A DNA stretch of 64,000 nt, from positions 992,001 through 1,056,000 of the forward strand of contig NZ_JAOBPP010000021.1 of assembly GCF_025574465.1 (NCBI RefSeq), read 5' to 3'. The stretch's first letter is position 1, and every line of letters begins with the position of its first letter. This stretch comes from Kordiimonas aestuarii. Lineage in GTDB: Bacteria; Pseudomonadota; Alphaproteobacteria; Sphingomonadales; Kordiimonadaceae. This document shows positions 27,333 through 36,891 of this stretch, in pieces. The notes under the pieces are model-generated. The model saw only the letters and a program-made list of their open reading frames with translations, was not told where the DNA came from and ran no database searches. A program made the position numbers and the translations under genes.

Positions 27333-28616
27333 TTATTCAGCAGCTTTGAACTGGGCGGTTTCGGTCGATTCACCCATGGCTGTGGTTGACGCGGTGCCGC
27401 CGGTGATGGCTTGTGCAACAGCGTCAAAATACCCGGTGCCAACTTCGCGCTGGTGACGCGTTGCTGTGTAACCGTCTTTCTCCGCGCCAAACTCGGCTTG
27501 CTGCAGCTCAGAGTAGGCAGCCATGCCGCGGTCGCGGTAGCCAGTTGCCAATTGGAACATGCCGTGGTTGAGGCTGTGGAAGCCCGCCAGTGTCACGAAC
27601 TGATATTTGTAGCCCATGGCACCAAGCTCGCGCTGGTACTTGGCGATGGTTTCCTTGTCCAGATTGGCTTCCCAGTTGAAGGACGGCGAACAGTTGTAGG
27701 CCATCATCTTGCCGGGGAATTCCTTCTGGATGGCTTCGGCAAATTTCTTCGCATCATCAAGGTTCGGTGTGGATGTTTCCCACCACAGCAGGTCAGCGTG
27801 CTTGGCGAAGGCGAGACCGCGGGCGATACAGTGGTCGACACCGGCATCAAGGTGGAAGAAGCCTTCCGAGGTGCGGCCTTTGTCCTTTTGGATGAAGGCG
27901 TGGTCGCGCTCGTCAATGTCGGACGTGATCAGCTTGGCTGATTCGGCGTCGGTACGCGCGATGATGATCGACGGCACGCCGCAGATATCAGCGGCAAGGC
28001 GGGCGGCCTGCAGGTTTTGCTCATGCTGTTGTGTCGGGATCAGAACCTTGCCGCCGAGGTGGCCACATTTTTTCTCGGCCGCCAGTTGGTCCTCAAAGTG
28101 AACACCGGCAACACCGGCTTCGATGAAAGCTTTCATGATCTCAAACGCGTTCAGCTTGCCACCAAAACCAGCCTCGGCGTCTGCCACGATAGGGGCGAAC
28201 CAGTCACGCTTCGCGCCGCCTTCTGCATGTTCGATCTGGTCGGCGCGCTGCAGTGTGCGGTTGATGCGGCGGGCCAGCTCGGGTGCTGCATTCGCAGGAT
28301 ACAGGCTCTGGTCCGGGTACATGGCGGAAGCGGTGTTGCTGTCGGCGGCCACCTGCCAACCGGAAAGATAAATAGCCTTGAGGCCCGCGCGAACCATCTG
28401 CATGGCCTGATTGCCGGTCATGGCGCCAAGCGAGTGCACATAATCTTCGGTATTGAGGAGGTCCCACAGCTTGCGTGAGCCGTGGTCAGCAAGCGTGTAG
28501 TCGATCTTCAGGCTGCCACGCAGGCGCTCGACATCGGCAGGCGTATAGTTGCGCTCGATGTATTTGTAGCGATCTTTTGGCGTGTTCGGGATCAGGTCTT
28601 CAAATGGCTTACTCAT
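27333..28616 (-). CDS. aceA: Isocitrate lyase
   Basis: A 427-residue isocitrate lyase that cleaves isocitrate to glyoxylate and succinate in the glyoxylate shunt. The catalytic motif [17 protein letters not shown] (around residue 190) and the barrel motifs [13 protein letters not shown] and [13 protein letters not shown] are intact. It lies downstream of malate synthase on the minus strand with a 65-base gap, giving an aceB-aceA unit with a terminator behind. Regulation presumably involves the divergent RamB-like protein upstream of aceB. Confidence 0.98.
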   Translation of the reverse strand: MSKPFEDLIPNTPKDRYKYIERNYTPADVERLRGSLKIDYTLADHGSRKLWDLLNTEDYVHSLGAMTGNQAMQMVRAGLKAIYLSGWQVAADSNTASAMYPDQSLYPANAAPELARRINRTLQRADQIEHAEGGAKRDWFAPIVADAEAGFGGKLNAFEIMKAFIEAGVAGVHFEDQLAAEKKCGHLGGKVLIPTQQHEQNLQAARLAADICGVPSIIIARTDAESAKLITSDIDERDHAFIQKDKGRTSEGFFHLDAGVDHCIARGLAFAKHADLLWWETSTPNLDDAKKFAEAIQKEFPGKMMAYNCSPSFNWEANLDKETIAKYQRELGAMGYKYQFVTLAGFHSLNHGMFQLATGYRDRGMAAYSELQQAEFGAEKDGYTATRHQREVGTGYFDAVAQAITGGTASTTAMGESTETAQFKAAE

Positions 28617-28681
28617 GGGTACTCTCCTTCTTCATGGCTGCCCCGGGCCGGCGGGGGCTATATCTCTTGGGGTGTGCTTGG

Positions 28682-30292
28682 TTATTTGATCAACGCATAG
28701 GCCGGGGTGGTCAGGAACTCTTCAAGGTCGTCCTTGAAAACAAGGCCGAGGAACAGCCGACCGGCGTCAGCCAGCCGACTGTCCTCGACAAGGTCCTGGC
28801 CTAAGGACTCGGTCAGTCTCGAGATTTCGTCGTCGTAAAGCGTGCGTACGAGGTCTTCCGTCACCGTGCGGCCGTCAGCGAGGGGCGCGCCCAGCTTGAG
28901 CTGCTGCCAGATTTGCGTGCGGCTGATCTCGGCGGTCGCGGCGTCTTCCATCAGGTTATAAAGCGGTACGGCACCTCGGCCTTCAAGCCACGCGGCGAGA
29001 TACTGAATGCCAACGCGGATGTTTTCCCGAAGGCCCGTTTCGGTGCGCTCGCCCTCATGCGGTCTCAAAAGGTCTTCCTGGCCGATCTCGATATCAAGGC
29101 GGGTGCGGTGAATCTGGTTCTGATGCGGCATCAGGCGGTCGAACACTTCCCTGGCCACCGGCACAAGCGCCGGGTGCGCCACCCATGTGCCGTCATGGCC
29201 GAAGCTGGCTTCGCGGTCCTTGTCGGCGCGAACCTTCTCGAACGCGGCGGTGTTGGCGGCCTCGTCATTCTTGACTGGAATCTGCGCGGCCATGCCGCCC
29301 ATCGCATGCGCGCCGCGCCTGTGGCAGGTGCGAATGAGCAACAGCGAATAAGCCTTGAGGAAGGCGCTGCCCATAGTTACCTGCGCGCGGTCAGGCAGAA
29401 GGTAATCGGGGTTTTTGCCGATACGCTTGATGTAGCTGAAGATATAGTCCCAGCGGCCACAGTTCAGGCCTACAATGTGGTCCTTCAGCGCAAAGAGGAT
29501 CTCATCCATCTCAAACGCAGCGGGCAGGGTCTCAATGAGAACGGTAACCTTGATGGTGCCGTGTTTGAGGCCAAGCTCTTGTTCCGTGAAAGTGAACACA
29601 TCATCCCACAGCGCGGCTTCCTTGTGGCTTTCCATCTTCGGTAGATAGAAGTAGGGGCCTGTGCCGCGACTGAGCAATTCTTGCGCACAATGATAGATAT
29701 AAAGACCGAAGTCGAACAGCGAGGCGGAGACCGCTTGACCATCCAGCGTGGCGTGCGCTTCCGTCATGTGCCAGCCGCGGGGGCGAACTTTCAGTACCGC
29801 CGTCTTGTCCCCCATCGTATAGCTTTTGCCGGACTTGGGGTTGGTGAACGCAAGCTGGCCCCGGGCGTAATCATAAAGGTTGATCTGCCCGTCGATCATG
29901 TTTTCCCACACAGGCGCGCTGGCATCTTCAAAATCGGTCATGAAGACATTGGCGCCCGAGTTGAAGGCGTTGATCATCATCTTGCGGTCCACGGGGCCTG
30001 TGATCTCAACCCGGCGGTCCTGAAGATCATCAGGCGTGCCAAGGATTTTCCAGTTGTCTTCGCGAATGATTTTTGTCTCGGGCAGGAAGTCGGGCAGCTC
30101 ACCAGCATCAAACCGTTTCTGGCGTTCCATGCGGGCCTGCATCAGGGCCTTGCGGCGCGCGCCAAACCGGCTTTCAAGGTCAGCCACAAATGCAAGCGCG
30201 CCTTCGCTGAGGATGGTTTCATAGCCCGCGTGCATCGGGCCAATGATCTCAAGCGACGGGGTTTCCGCCTGTAATTTTGTCGCTGCTGACAT
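28682..30292 (-). CDS. aceB: Malate synthase A
   Basis: A 536-residue malate synthase A, condensing glyoxylate with acetyl-CoA. It shows the characteristic NCGRWDYIFS, VLIETLPAAFEMDEILFAL and RTCHRRGAHAMGGMAAQIPV segments, with catalytic Asp/Arg in these motifs. ATG 30292 (MSAATK) is preferred over the in-frame ATG 30313 because of the AAGGA sequence upstream. It is divergent from a RamB-like regulator, and aceA follows it. This gives the cell the shunt for growth on acetate or fatty acids, consistent with the acyl-CoA degrading genes nearby. Confidence 0.97.
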   Translation of the reverse strand: MSAATKLQAETPSLEIIGPMHAGYETILSEGALAFVADLESRFGARRKALMQARMERQKRFDAGELPDFLPETKIIREDNWKILGTPDDLQDRRVEITGPVDRKMMINAFNSGANVFMTDFEDASAPVWENMIDGQINLYDYARGQLAFTNPKSGKSYTMGDKTAVLKVRPRGWHMTEAHATLDGQAVSASLFDFGLYIYHCAQELLSRGTGPYFYLPKMESHKEAALWDDVFTFTEQELGLKHGTIKVTVLIETLPAAFEMDEILFALKDHIVGLNCGRWDYIFSYIKRIGKNPDYLLPDRAQVTMGSAFLKAYSLLLIRTCHRRGAHAMGGMAAQIPVKNDEAANTAAFEKVRADKDREASFGHDGTWVAHPALVPVAREVFDRLMPHQNQIHRTRLDIEIGQEDLLRPHEGERTETGLRENIRVGIQYLAAWLEGRGAVPLYNLMEDAATAEISRTQIWQQLKLGAPLADGRTVTEDLVRTLYDDEISRLTESLGQDLVEDSRLADAGRLFLGLVFKDDLEEFLTTPAYALIK

Positions 30293-30374
30293 GGTCTGTC
30301 CTTCCCAAAACAAGTAACTTTATTGCGTTCAGCAGCATTCATATTTCACATTATTTCGGGACTTCAAACAACAA

Positions 30375-30443
30375 TTGATACAAAAAGTGTTCCATTGTAT
30401 GCTTTTGTAAATGTCAAAATGTTGATATGTAAAAATTGTAAAT
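30375..30443 (+). promoter_or_regulatory. Regulator promoter and repeated TTGTAAAT motifs between aceB and ramB-like gene
   Basis: A plus-strand promoter is suggested by TTGATA (30375-30380), 17 bases, TATGCT (30398-30403). Two copies of TTGTAAAT lie at 30405-30412 and 30436-30443, 31 bases apart (about three helical turns). RamB-type regulators bind sites of the type ACTTTGCAAA, so these could be operator half-sites. This is a sequence impression. Confidence 0.45.
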
Positions 30444-30457
30444 ATTTGGATCAAGCT

Positions 30458-31894
30458 ATGGTTGAGACAGCAACGAAGAAGATTTTTGCCGGGCCGCGCA
30501 TCCGGCGCCTCAGGCGTGAACTGGGGCTTAGCCAGTCACAAATGGCATCGGAACTTGGTTTCTCAACAAGTTATCTCAACCTGGTCGAACGCAACCAACG
30601 CCCTGTTTCTGCTCAGTTTTTGCTGCGGCTTGCCGAAGTGTATGATATTGAACTGACCTCCTTTGCCGGGACGGATGAAGCGCGGGCCTTCGCTGACCTC
30701 TCGGAGGTGCTCGCCGACCCCATGTTCAAGGGCATCGGCCTCGCACGCAGCGAAATGCAGGATATGGCGGACGCGGCCCCGAAGGCAGTTGAGGCTTTTA
30801 CACTTCTTTACAAGTCGTTTGAGCAGGCCCGGCAAAACGCCAAGGAGATATCCAGCCAGTTCGCTGAACGCGAGGGTGGCGAGGTGGAAGCAACCTTCCC
30901 GGTGGATGAAGTGCGGGACTATATCCACGACCGCAAAAACTATTTCCCCGAACTTGATGAAGCCGCCGAAGTGTTGCACGACGACCTGGCTCTCAACCGG
31001 GAGGATGCCTTCATGGTGCTTTCGGGCAGGCTGGATGAAGAGCACGGAATCCGTGTGCGGGTCATGCCCCATGAGGTTATGCCCGAAACGCTTCGTCACT
31101 TTGATCTGCACCGCAGGCAGTTGCTGATCAGCGAAATGCTGGATGCACCGGCGCGCGTGTTCCAGTTGGCGTTCCAGCTTGGCATGCTGGAGTTTCGGCC
31201 GATGATCCAGCGGCTGGGCGACATGCACAACTGGCAGACCGAAGAGGGGCGTCGCTTGGTGCGTATCAGCCTTGCCAACTATTTCGCCGGTGCGCTCCTC
31301 ATGCCCTATGGCCGCTTTCTGACCACTGCCAAGGCGCTCAAGTATGATATTGAACACTTGGGTCGCCGCTTCGGCACAAGCTTTGAGCAGGTGTGTCACC
31401 GGCTGACCACCTTGCAGCGTCCCGGCGAACGTGGTGTGCCCTTCTTTTTTATCCGCGTCGACAAGGCGGGCAATGTCTCCAAACGTTTTTCGGCCGGGCG
31501 CTTCCATTTTTCGCGCTTTGGCGGCACATGCCCCTTGTGGAATGTGCATGACACTTTCGCAAACTCTGGCCGTATCGCCACCCAGATCATCCAGATGCCG
31601 GATGAAACCACATATTTTTCCATCGCGCGCACGGTCAGGCGGGTGGGGGCAGTCTATGGCCAGCCTGACCAGCAGCTTGCCATTGGTCTGGGGTGCGATA
31701 TCGCTCACGCGCGCGACCTGATCTATTCCAAGGGGCACGATCTGGAGACATTGGATGCCACACCAGTAGGCCCCAACTGCCGCCTGTGCGAACGCCCGGC
31801 CTGCCCACAGCGCGCCAACCCGCCGCTCACCCGCAATCTGGTGCTCGATGAACGCTCGCGCGGCATTTCGGCCTACCGCTTCACGCAGGAATAA
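30458..31894 (+). CDS. RamB/ScfR-like regulator (XRE helix-turn-helix plus ImmA/IrrE-type domain)
   Basis: A 478-residue regulator: N-terminal Cro/CI-type helix-turn-helix (KIFAGPRIRRLRRELGLSQ...ELGFSTSYLNLVERNQRPVS, residues about 8-60), a central ImmA/IrrE-like peptidase-type domain (ILMSEMLDAPARVFQLAFQLG to NYFAGALLMPY) and a C-terminal Cys-containing domain (CRLCERPACPQRA). This is the arrangement of the short-chain fatty acyl regulator ScfR/RamB that controls acetate and glyoxylate metabolism. ATG 30458 is preferred over upstream starts. Its divergent position relative to aceB-aceA strongly suggests it controls the glyoxylate shunt. Confidence 0.87.
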   Translation: MVETATKKIFAGPRIRRLRRELGLSQSQMASELGFSTSYLNLVERNQRPVSAQFLLRLAEVYDIELTSFAGTDEARAFADLSEVLADPMFKGIGLARSEMQDMADAAPKAVEAFTLLYKSFEQARQNAKEISSQFAEREGGEVEATFPVDEVRDYIHDRKNYFPELDEAAEVLHDDLALNREDAFMVLSGRLDEEHGIRVRVMPHEVMPETLRHFDLHRRQLLISEMLDAPARVFQLAFQLGMLEFRPMIQRLGDMHNWQTEEGRRLVRISLANYFAGALLMPYGRFLTTAKALKYDIEHLGRRFGTSFEQVCHRLTTLQRPGERGVPFFFIRVDKAGNVSKRFSAGRFHFSRFGGTCPLWNVHDTFANSGRIATQIIQMPDETTYFSIARTVRRVGAVYGQPDQQLAIGLGCDIAHARDLIYSKGHDLETLDATPVGPNCRLCERPACPQRANPPLTRNLVLDERSRGISAYRFTQE

Positions 31895-31899
31895 CGGCG

Positions 31900-31918
31900 T
31901 CTGAAACATTGTTTCAGA
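31900..31918. repeat. Short perfect inverted repeat after the RamB-like gene
   Basis: TCTGAAAC (31900-31907) and GTTTCAGA (31911-31918) with a 3-base loop. It lies just beyond the regulator stop and has no T-run, so it may be a weak transcription end or protein binding site. Confidence 0.45.
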
Positions 31919-32082
31919 GACGAGTAATAATATTTCACTATTTTTCGGCTATTTTCCGCAGCTAATGGAGTGGTTGAAATAATGTTGCTCATAATTTCGC
32001 CATTAGCCGTTGCCAAAATGGGGTGTCACACGTAGCGTGTGCCGCGAGCGAATAACAGCATTCCGTAAGGGCAAAAACGACC

Positions 32083-33477
32083 ATGAGTACAAGTGTTCTT
32101 GATCTCTTCAATATCGGCATTGGGCCGTCGAGTTCCCACACCGTGGGGCCGATGAAGGCGGCGCGTGAATTTGTCGAGAAACTGGATGAGGATGGCCTGC
32201 TTGACAAGACCGACCGGCTGGTCACCAAGCTTTATGGTTCCCTTGGTGCCACGGGGCGTGGTCACGGTTCGGACGGCGCGGTTATCCTTGGCCTGATGGG
32301 GGAGTGCCCGCGTGAGGTGGATGTGGAAGGCATCCCCACGATCATCAAGAACGCACGCGAGAACAAGATCCTTAACCTTATGGGCAAAAAACCGGTGAAG
32401 TTCGAGGAAGACACTGACCTTCAGCTTTTGCCGCGCGAACAGTTGCCGTTCCATCCAAACGGCATGGAATTCTGGGCCTATGATGCGGATGGGACCGAGC
32501 TTTCCCGCGCGATTTATTATTCCATTGGTGGTGGTTTCATCGTGCATGAGAAAGAAGCCAAAAAAGACAAGTTCATCGAGGAGAAGGTCAAGGTTCCCTA
32601 TCCGTTCAAGAGCGGGGTGGAACTGCTGGAACACTGCACCAAAACCGGCAAGCCGATCTCGGCCATCATGATGGCGAACGAGAAGAAGATGCGTAGCGTG
32701 CAGCAGATCAGGGCCGAGCTTCTGGATATCTGGCACGTAATGGAAGAATGTGTTGAACGCGGTTGCAGCCGAGGTGGGCAGATGCCGGGGCTGAATATCA
32801 AGCGCCGCGCGAAAGCGCTTTATGAGCAGCTCTCGAAGCGCCCGGAAACAGCGCTCACCGATCCGCTGACGATTCTTGACTGGGTAAACCTCTATGCGCT
32901 TGCCGTGAACGAAGAAAACGCGGTTGGCGGCCGGGTGGTTACCGCGCCCACAAACGGGGCGGCGGGCATTGTGCCGGCGGTACTGCATTATTACACGCGC
33001 TTCATTCCTGGCGCGAACGACGACGGTGTGGTGCGCTTCCTGCTGACGGCGGGCGCCGTGGGTATGCTTTTCAAGGAAAACGCGTCCATTTCTGGGGCTG
33101 AGGTCGGCTGTCAGGGTGAAGTTGGGTCGGCTTGCTCCATGGCGGCGGCGGGCCTCACCGAGGTGCTTGGCGGCACGCCCGAGCAGGTTGAAAACGCCGC
33201 CGAGATTGGCATGGAACACAATCTTGGCCTGACGTGTGATCCGATTGGCGGGCTGGTACAGGTGCCTTGCATCGAGCGGAACGCGATGGCGTCGATCAAG
33301 GCGATCAATGCCGCGAGGCTTGCGCTCAGGGGAGACGGCAAACATTTTGTGTCGCTTGACAAGGTAATCCGCACCATGCGCTTGACCGGACGCGACATGC
33401 GGTCAAAATATAAGGAAACGGCGCGGGGTGGCCTTGCGGTCACGGTGCCGATTGCAGCAACGGTGGTCGACTGCTAG
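32083..33477 (+). CDS. sdaA: L-serine ammonia-lyase (L-serine dehydratase)
   Basis: A 464-residue single-chain iron-sulfur L-serine dehydratase (serine to pyruvate and ammonia). It starts [27 protein letters not shown] and has the [4Fe-4S] cysteines in [10 protein letters not shown] and [12 protein letters not shown] plus the conserved [14 protein letters not shown]. Length and domains (beta then alpha) match SdaA/SdaB of enteric bacteria. It precedes an acyl-CoA synthetase gene (31-base gap) on the same strand. Confidence 0.96.
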   Translation: MSTSVLDLFNIGIGPSSSHTVGPMKAAREFVEKLDEDGLLDKTDRLVTKLYGSLGATGRGHGSDGAVILGLMGECPREVDVEGIPTIIKNARENKILNLMGKKPVKFEEDTDLQLLPREQLPFHPNGMEFWAYDADGTELSRAIYYSIGGGFIVHEKEAKKDKFIEEKVKVPYPFKSGVELLEHCTKTGKPISAIMMANEKKMRSVQQIRAELLDIWHVMEECVERGCSRGGQMPGLNIKRRAKALYEQLSKRPETALTDPLTILDWVNLYALAVNEENAVGGRVVTAPTNGAAGIVPAVLHYYTRFIPGANDDGVVRFLLTAGAVGMLFKENASISGAEVGCQGEVGSACSMAAAGLTEVLGGTPEQVENAAEIGMEHNLGLTCDPIGGLVQVPCIERNAMASIKAINAARLALRGDGKHFVSLDKVIRTMRLTGRDMRSKYKETARGGLAVTVPIAATVVDC

Positions 33478-33508
33478 GCAGGGCCACCTTTTCGGGGAGC
33501 CTGGTCTG

Positions 33509-35191
33509 ATGGAAAGTTACGTTATTGGCGACAAGTCGGTCCCTTTGCTCGATAAAACCATCGGCCAGATGCTGCGGGAAACCGCAGCCGCATACCCGGA
33601 TAATGAAGCGCTGGTGTTTGTCGAAGATGACATCAGCCTGACATGGTCTGAATTGCTGCATGACGCGGAAGCGGTTGCGGCGGGGCTGCTGGCCATGGGT
33701 CTCAAGCCCGGTGACCGGGTGGGTGTCTGGGGGCCGAACCGCGTAGAATGGGTGTTAAGCCAGTTCGCAACCGCGCTTGCGGGCCTCATACAGGTGAATA
33801 TCAATCCGGCTTACCGCTTGTCGGAGCTGGAATATGCCCTCAACGCGGTTGAATGCAGTGCTCTCGTACTGGCGGACCGGTTCAAATCCTCGAACTATGA
33901 AGAGATGCTGCTGACGCTGGCGCCAGAACTGCCGCATTGCCCGCACGGTAAGTTGCATGCCGAACGCCTGCCGTCCCTGCGTGCGGTCATCACCATGGCG
34001 GAAGAAGCCCCCGGCGGCTTCTTTGCCTTCGCCGACATCGCCGACCTCGCGGACGAGGAAGATTATGAGGCGCTGGCAGCGATTGAAGCCACGCTCAAAC
34101 CCCATGACCCGATCAATGTGCAGTTCACTTCCGGTACCACGGGGTCACCCAAGGGTGCGACGCTCACGCACCACAATATCCTCAATAACGCCCAGTTCTG
34201 CGCGCGCGGCATGAAATTGACCGACGAAGACCGTCTCTGTGTGCCGGTGCCGCTCTATCACTGTTTTGGTATGGTGATGTCGGTGCTTGCCTGCCTCACA
34301 GTTGGTGCGACGCTGGTGTTCCCGGCCGAAGCGTTTGAACCCATAAGCGTGCTTGAGGCGGTCGAGGCCGAAGGCTGCACCGGGCTTCAGGGCGTGCCTA
34401 CCATGTTTATCGCGGAACTCGCAGTGCCGGACTTTGCGGAGTATGAACTCTCGAGCTTGCGCACTGGCATCATGGCGGGCTCTCCGTGCCCGACCGAAGT
34501 GATGAAACGGGTGATCGGCGACATGCATATGAAGGAATGCACCATCGCCTACGGCATGACGGAAACAAGCCCCGTCAGTTTTCAGACCGGACTTGATGAT
34601 CCCATCGAGCGCCGCACTTCGACCGTGGGCCGCATCCATCCGCATGCGGAAGTGAAAATCATTGACGAAGACGGCAAGACAGTCCCTCGGGGCAAACAAG
34701 GGGAGTTGTGCACCCGTGGTTACCTTGTGATGAGGGGGTATTGGGGGGATGAGGAACGCACAGACGATGTGCTGGATGCGGACGGCTGGATGCATACCGG
34801 TGACCTTGGCGTGATCGACGAGGAAGGCTATTGCCGCATCACTGGCCGGGTGAAGGACATGGTTATCCGTGGCGGGGAAAACATTTACCCGCGCGAGATT
34901 GAGGAGTTCCTTTTTACCCACCCGGATATTCAGGACGTGCAGATATTTGGTATTCCCGACGAGAAATACGGCGAAGAGCTGTGCGCATGGATTCGTCTCA
35001 AGAAAGGTATCAAGGGCAACAGGAAATCGATCCTTGATTTCTGTGATGGCCAGATCGCGCACTATAAAATCCCGCGCATCATCCGATTCGTGGACGAATA
35101 CCCGATGACGGTCACGGGCAAGGTCCAGAAATTCGAGATGCGCAACACCATGATGCGCGAGCTTGGGCTTGCGGAAGCCGAGACAGCCTAG
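33509..35191 (+). CDS. AMP-binding fatty-acyl-CoA synthetase
   Basis: A 560-residue ANL-superfamily acyl-CoA synthetase activating a carboxylic acid as its CoA ester. Motifs: phosphate loop [11 protein letters not shown]5/A8 regions YGMTETSP and [15 protein letters not shown], and the catalytic Lys near the end in TGKVQK. ATG 33509 has GGGGAG upstream; open frame upstream overlaps sdaA. The substrate is probably a medium or long fatty acid, since it resembles the FadD-type AMP-binding enzymes, but the chain length cannot be read. It may feed the beta-oxidation that the glyoxylate shunt serves. Confidence 0.9.
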   Translation: MESYVIGDKSVPLLDKTIGQMLRETAAAYPDNEALVFVEDDISLTWSELLHDAEAVAAGLLAMGLKPGDRVGVWGPNRVEWVLSQFATALAGLIQVNINPAYRLSELEYALNAVECSALVLADRFKSSNYEEMLLTLAPELPHCPHGKLHAERLPSLRAVITMAEEAPGGFFAFADIADLADEEDYEALAAIEATLKPHDPINVQFTSGTTGSPKGATLTHHNILNNAQFCARGMKLTDEDRLCVPVPLYHCFGMVMSVLACLTVGATLVFPAEAFEPISVLEAVEAEGCTGLQGVPTMFIAELAVPDFAEYELSSLRTGIMAGSPCPTEVMKRVIGDMHMKECTIAYGMTETSPVSFQTGLDDPIERRTSTVGRIHPHAEVKIIDEDGKTVPRGKQGELCTRGYLVMRGYWGDEERTDDVLDADGWMHTGDLGVIDEEGYCRITGRVKDMVIRGGENIYPREIEEFLFTHPDIQDVQIFGIPDEKYGEELCAWIRLKKGIKGNRKSILDFCDGQIAHYKIPRIIRFVDEYPMTVTGKVQKFEMRNTMMRELGLAEAETA

Positions 35192-35237
35192 CACCCGAGA
35201 AATCCGCTGATAATCATCCGACCGCCATTCATCCGCC

Positions 35238-35256
35238 GCATTCTTTTTTAGAATGC
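35238..35256. repeat. Hairpin between acyl-CoA synthetase and secreted protein genes
   Basis: GCATTCT (35238-35244) and AGAATGC (35250-35256) pair perfectly around a TTTTT loop. It may end the synthetase transcript; no T-run follows. Confidence 0.45.
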
Positions 35257-35287
35257 AGGCATGGGGAGAGTGTGAGGATGACTAACA

Positions 35288-35947
35288 ATGATTCGTATTG
35301 TTTTTCTGGTAGTTGTGGCGCTGGCGCTAAGCCAACCCGCAAGGCCAGACGCTGACGCGCCAGCCACTATACCACTTGAAAAACTATTTTCCGGTTATGA
35401 TGAATATCTGGAGAAATCGGCGGAGCGCATGCTCATTATCATGCCGGTCTATACCTTGTCAGCCAAGCTGGCAAAGCCGGAAGACGTTGACCTTGAATTC
35501 TTCTATGAAGGCAACCGTATTTCTTTCCGCCCGCAATCCGACGGGCGGCTGAGATACCGGCCGTCGGCGGCCATGCTGGAAGCCAACCCGGAGGTGCAAA
35601 CCAACCAACCGCGAGGCACGCTTGCGATGACCATCACCATCGATGTAGTGATGGTGGCGCGCAACCGTTATGCCATGGAAGAACTGCACGACCGGGTCCA
35701 CAAGGCATGGGGGCAAGCCAAAAGTTCCCGCGGGATCATGTCGATTTTCGCGTCAAAGCACAGCGGCCTGAGGGTGCATTTCCCCGCGAGTTGCACCGAA
35801 CGCAAATGGATGGTGACCCGCCGGGGCGGTGTGGTGGCCAGCGGAGCCGACGCCGAGGCCTTCACGCTTGATTTCGGCAAGAAAGAAATCCGCAAGGCTG
35901 ATCAGTTGTTGCTGTCCTGCAGGCCTGACCGCTTCACGTTGAACTGA
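35288..35947 (+). CDS. Secreted hypothetical protein
   Basis: A 219-residue protein with an N-terminal hydrophobic signal (MIRIVFLVVVALALSQPARPDA). The mature part has repeated charged strands, two Cys (ASCTERKW and LLSCRPDR) that could pair in the periplasm, and no family I recognise. Start ATG 35288 is preceded by GTGAGGATG. Position between an acyl-CoA synthetase and an alkyltransferase-like gene gives no functional hint. Confidence 0.65.
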   Translation: MIRIVFLVVVALALSQPARPDADAPATIPLEKLFSGYDEYLEKSAERMLIIMPVYTLSAKLAKPEDVDLEFFYEGNRISFRPQSDGRLRYRPSAAMLEANPEVQTNQPRGTLAMTITIDVVMVARNRYAMEELHDRVHKAWGQAKSSRGIMSIFASKHSGLRVHFPASCTERKWMVTRRGGVVASGADAEAFTLDFGKKEIRKADQLLLSCRPDRFTLN

Positions 35948-36010
35948 GGCATTGCATTCCACAGCAGGGTGGTCAATTTTGGGCAGGTATCAAACAAGCC
36001 CGGTGCCGCC

Positions 36011-36391
36011 ATGACCCGAACCTATGCCAGCTTTCCCGCCATTTATAGTCTCGTGAAGGAAATTCCTGCGGGCCAGGTCGCCAGCTACGGCATGGTGGCA
36101 AGTCTGTTGCCGGGGGTGACACCACGCATTGTCGGTTTTGCCATGGCGGCCACGCCGGCGGGCGAGGGCATTCCGTGGCAGCGGGTGATCAACTCGGCCG
36201 GCAAGATCAGCAAGCGCGACGGCGCCGCCCGGCAGCGATCCAGGCTTGAAAGCGAAGGAGTAACTTTTCTCACGTCCGGCAAGGTGGACTGGAGAGCACA
36301 TCGCTGGCAGGGGCCGGGCGAAGCATGGCTCGATGAAAATGATATCGATTTCATGGATTTCCTCACCACGCAAAGCAGTTGGCCGGGCTAA
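36011..36391 (+). CDS. Alkyltransferase-like protein (MGMT family, ATL)
   Basis: A 126-residue protein related to O6-alkylguanine-DNA alkyltransferase but with PWQRVI where the acceptor Cys of MGMT (PCHR) should be. Loss of the Cys is the hallmark of ATL proteins, which bind O6-alkylated guanine and hand the lesion to nucleotide excision repair instead of removing it. The helix-turn-helix part (GQVASYGMVASLLPGVTPRIVGFAM) is intact. ATG 36011 is preferred because the upstream region (35969-) lacks family similarity. Confidence 0.85.
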   Translation: MTRTYASFPAIYSLVKEIPAGQVASYGMVASLLPGVTPRIVGFAMAATPAGEGIPWQRVINSAGKISKRDGAARQRSRLESEGVTFLTSGKVDWRAHRWQGPGEAWLDENDIDFMDFLTTQSSWPG

Positions 36392-36450
36392 ATGCCGCAG
36401 GCCTTACGTCGCGACTTCGCAAAATGGCGTGTTCATGCTAAAGCGCGGTC

Positions 36451-36825
36451 ATGCACCGGGGACTGGCTCATACATTAACTGCTTTTGAGCGCATGATGCC
36501 TGCCGTCGCGCTGGCTTTTGTGCTGGCGTTGCAGGGCCTTGTTGCGTCCGGTGCGGCAGATACTTTCCTTTATCCCTCGCTCGCGGGGCCGGACGGTCGC
36601 ACCATAGCCGCAGCGGATATCTGCAACAGCACAGGCGAGGCAAAACACGCTGGCAGCCACTGCGGTGCCTGCACCCAGCTTGCCGCTGCCTCATTGCCCA
36701 TGCTCCCCGCGGCTCTTATCGTGCCGGAACCGGATGCCGAAGAACCTGCCCCCGATGCCGCAGAGGTTTCTGTCTACCGCTATGAAGCCCACGGCCGCCT
36801 GCACACAGGCCCTCCTGCCGCCTGA
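36451..36825 (+). CDS. DUF2946-like small secreted or membrane protein
   Basis: A 124-residue protein with one hydrophobic N-terminal segment (MPAVALAFVLALQGLVASGA) followed by a Cys/His-containing segment (ICNSTGEAKHAGSHCGAC) and an acidic Pro-rich tail. The Cys-x-H and CxxC pattern resembles the small DUF2946-type proteins often found beside copper-resistance outer-membrane proteins. The Met-rich transporter-like gene follows 66 bases later, supporting a shared metal role; this is inference. Start could be Met15 or Met16 in place of Met1. Confidence 0.55.
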   Translation: MHRGLAHTLTAFERMMPAVALAFVLALQGLVASGAADTFLYPSLAGPDGRTIAAADICNSTGEAKHAGSHCGACTQLAAASLPMLPAALIVPEPDAEEPAPDAAEVSVYRYEAHGRLHTGPPAA

Positions 36826-36891
36826 CCCATCACACGCTTTGCACCGTCCCGTCGTGGACGGCCCTCAAATTGATGTTTCAGGATTACTCAT

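Noticed and set aside
30563-33345. Minus-strand frames of 448 and 439 codons opposite the RamB-like gene and sdaA
   Set aside because: Antisense shadows of well-identified genes, without promoters or ribosome-binding sites.
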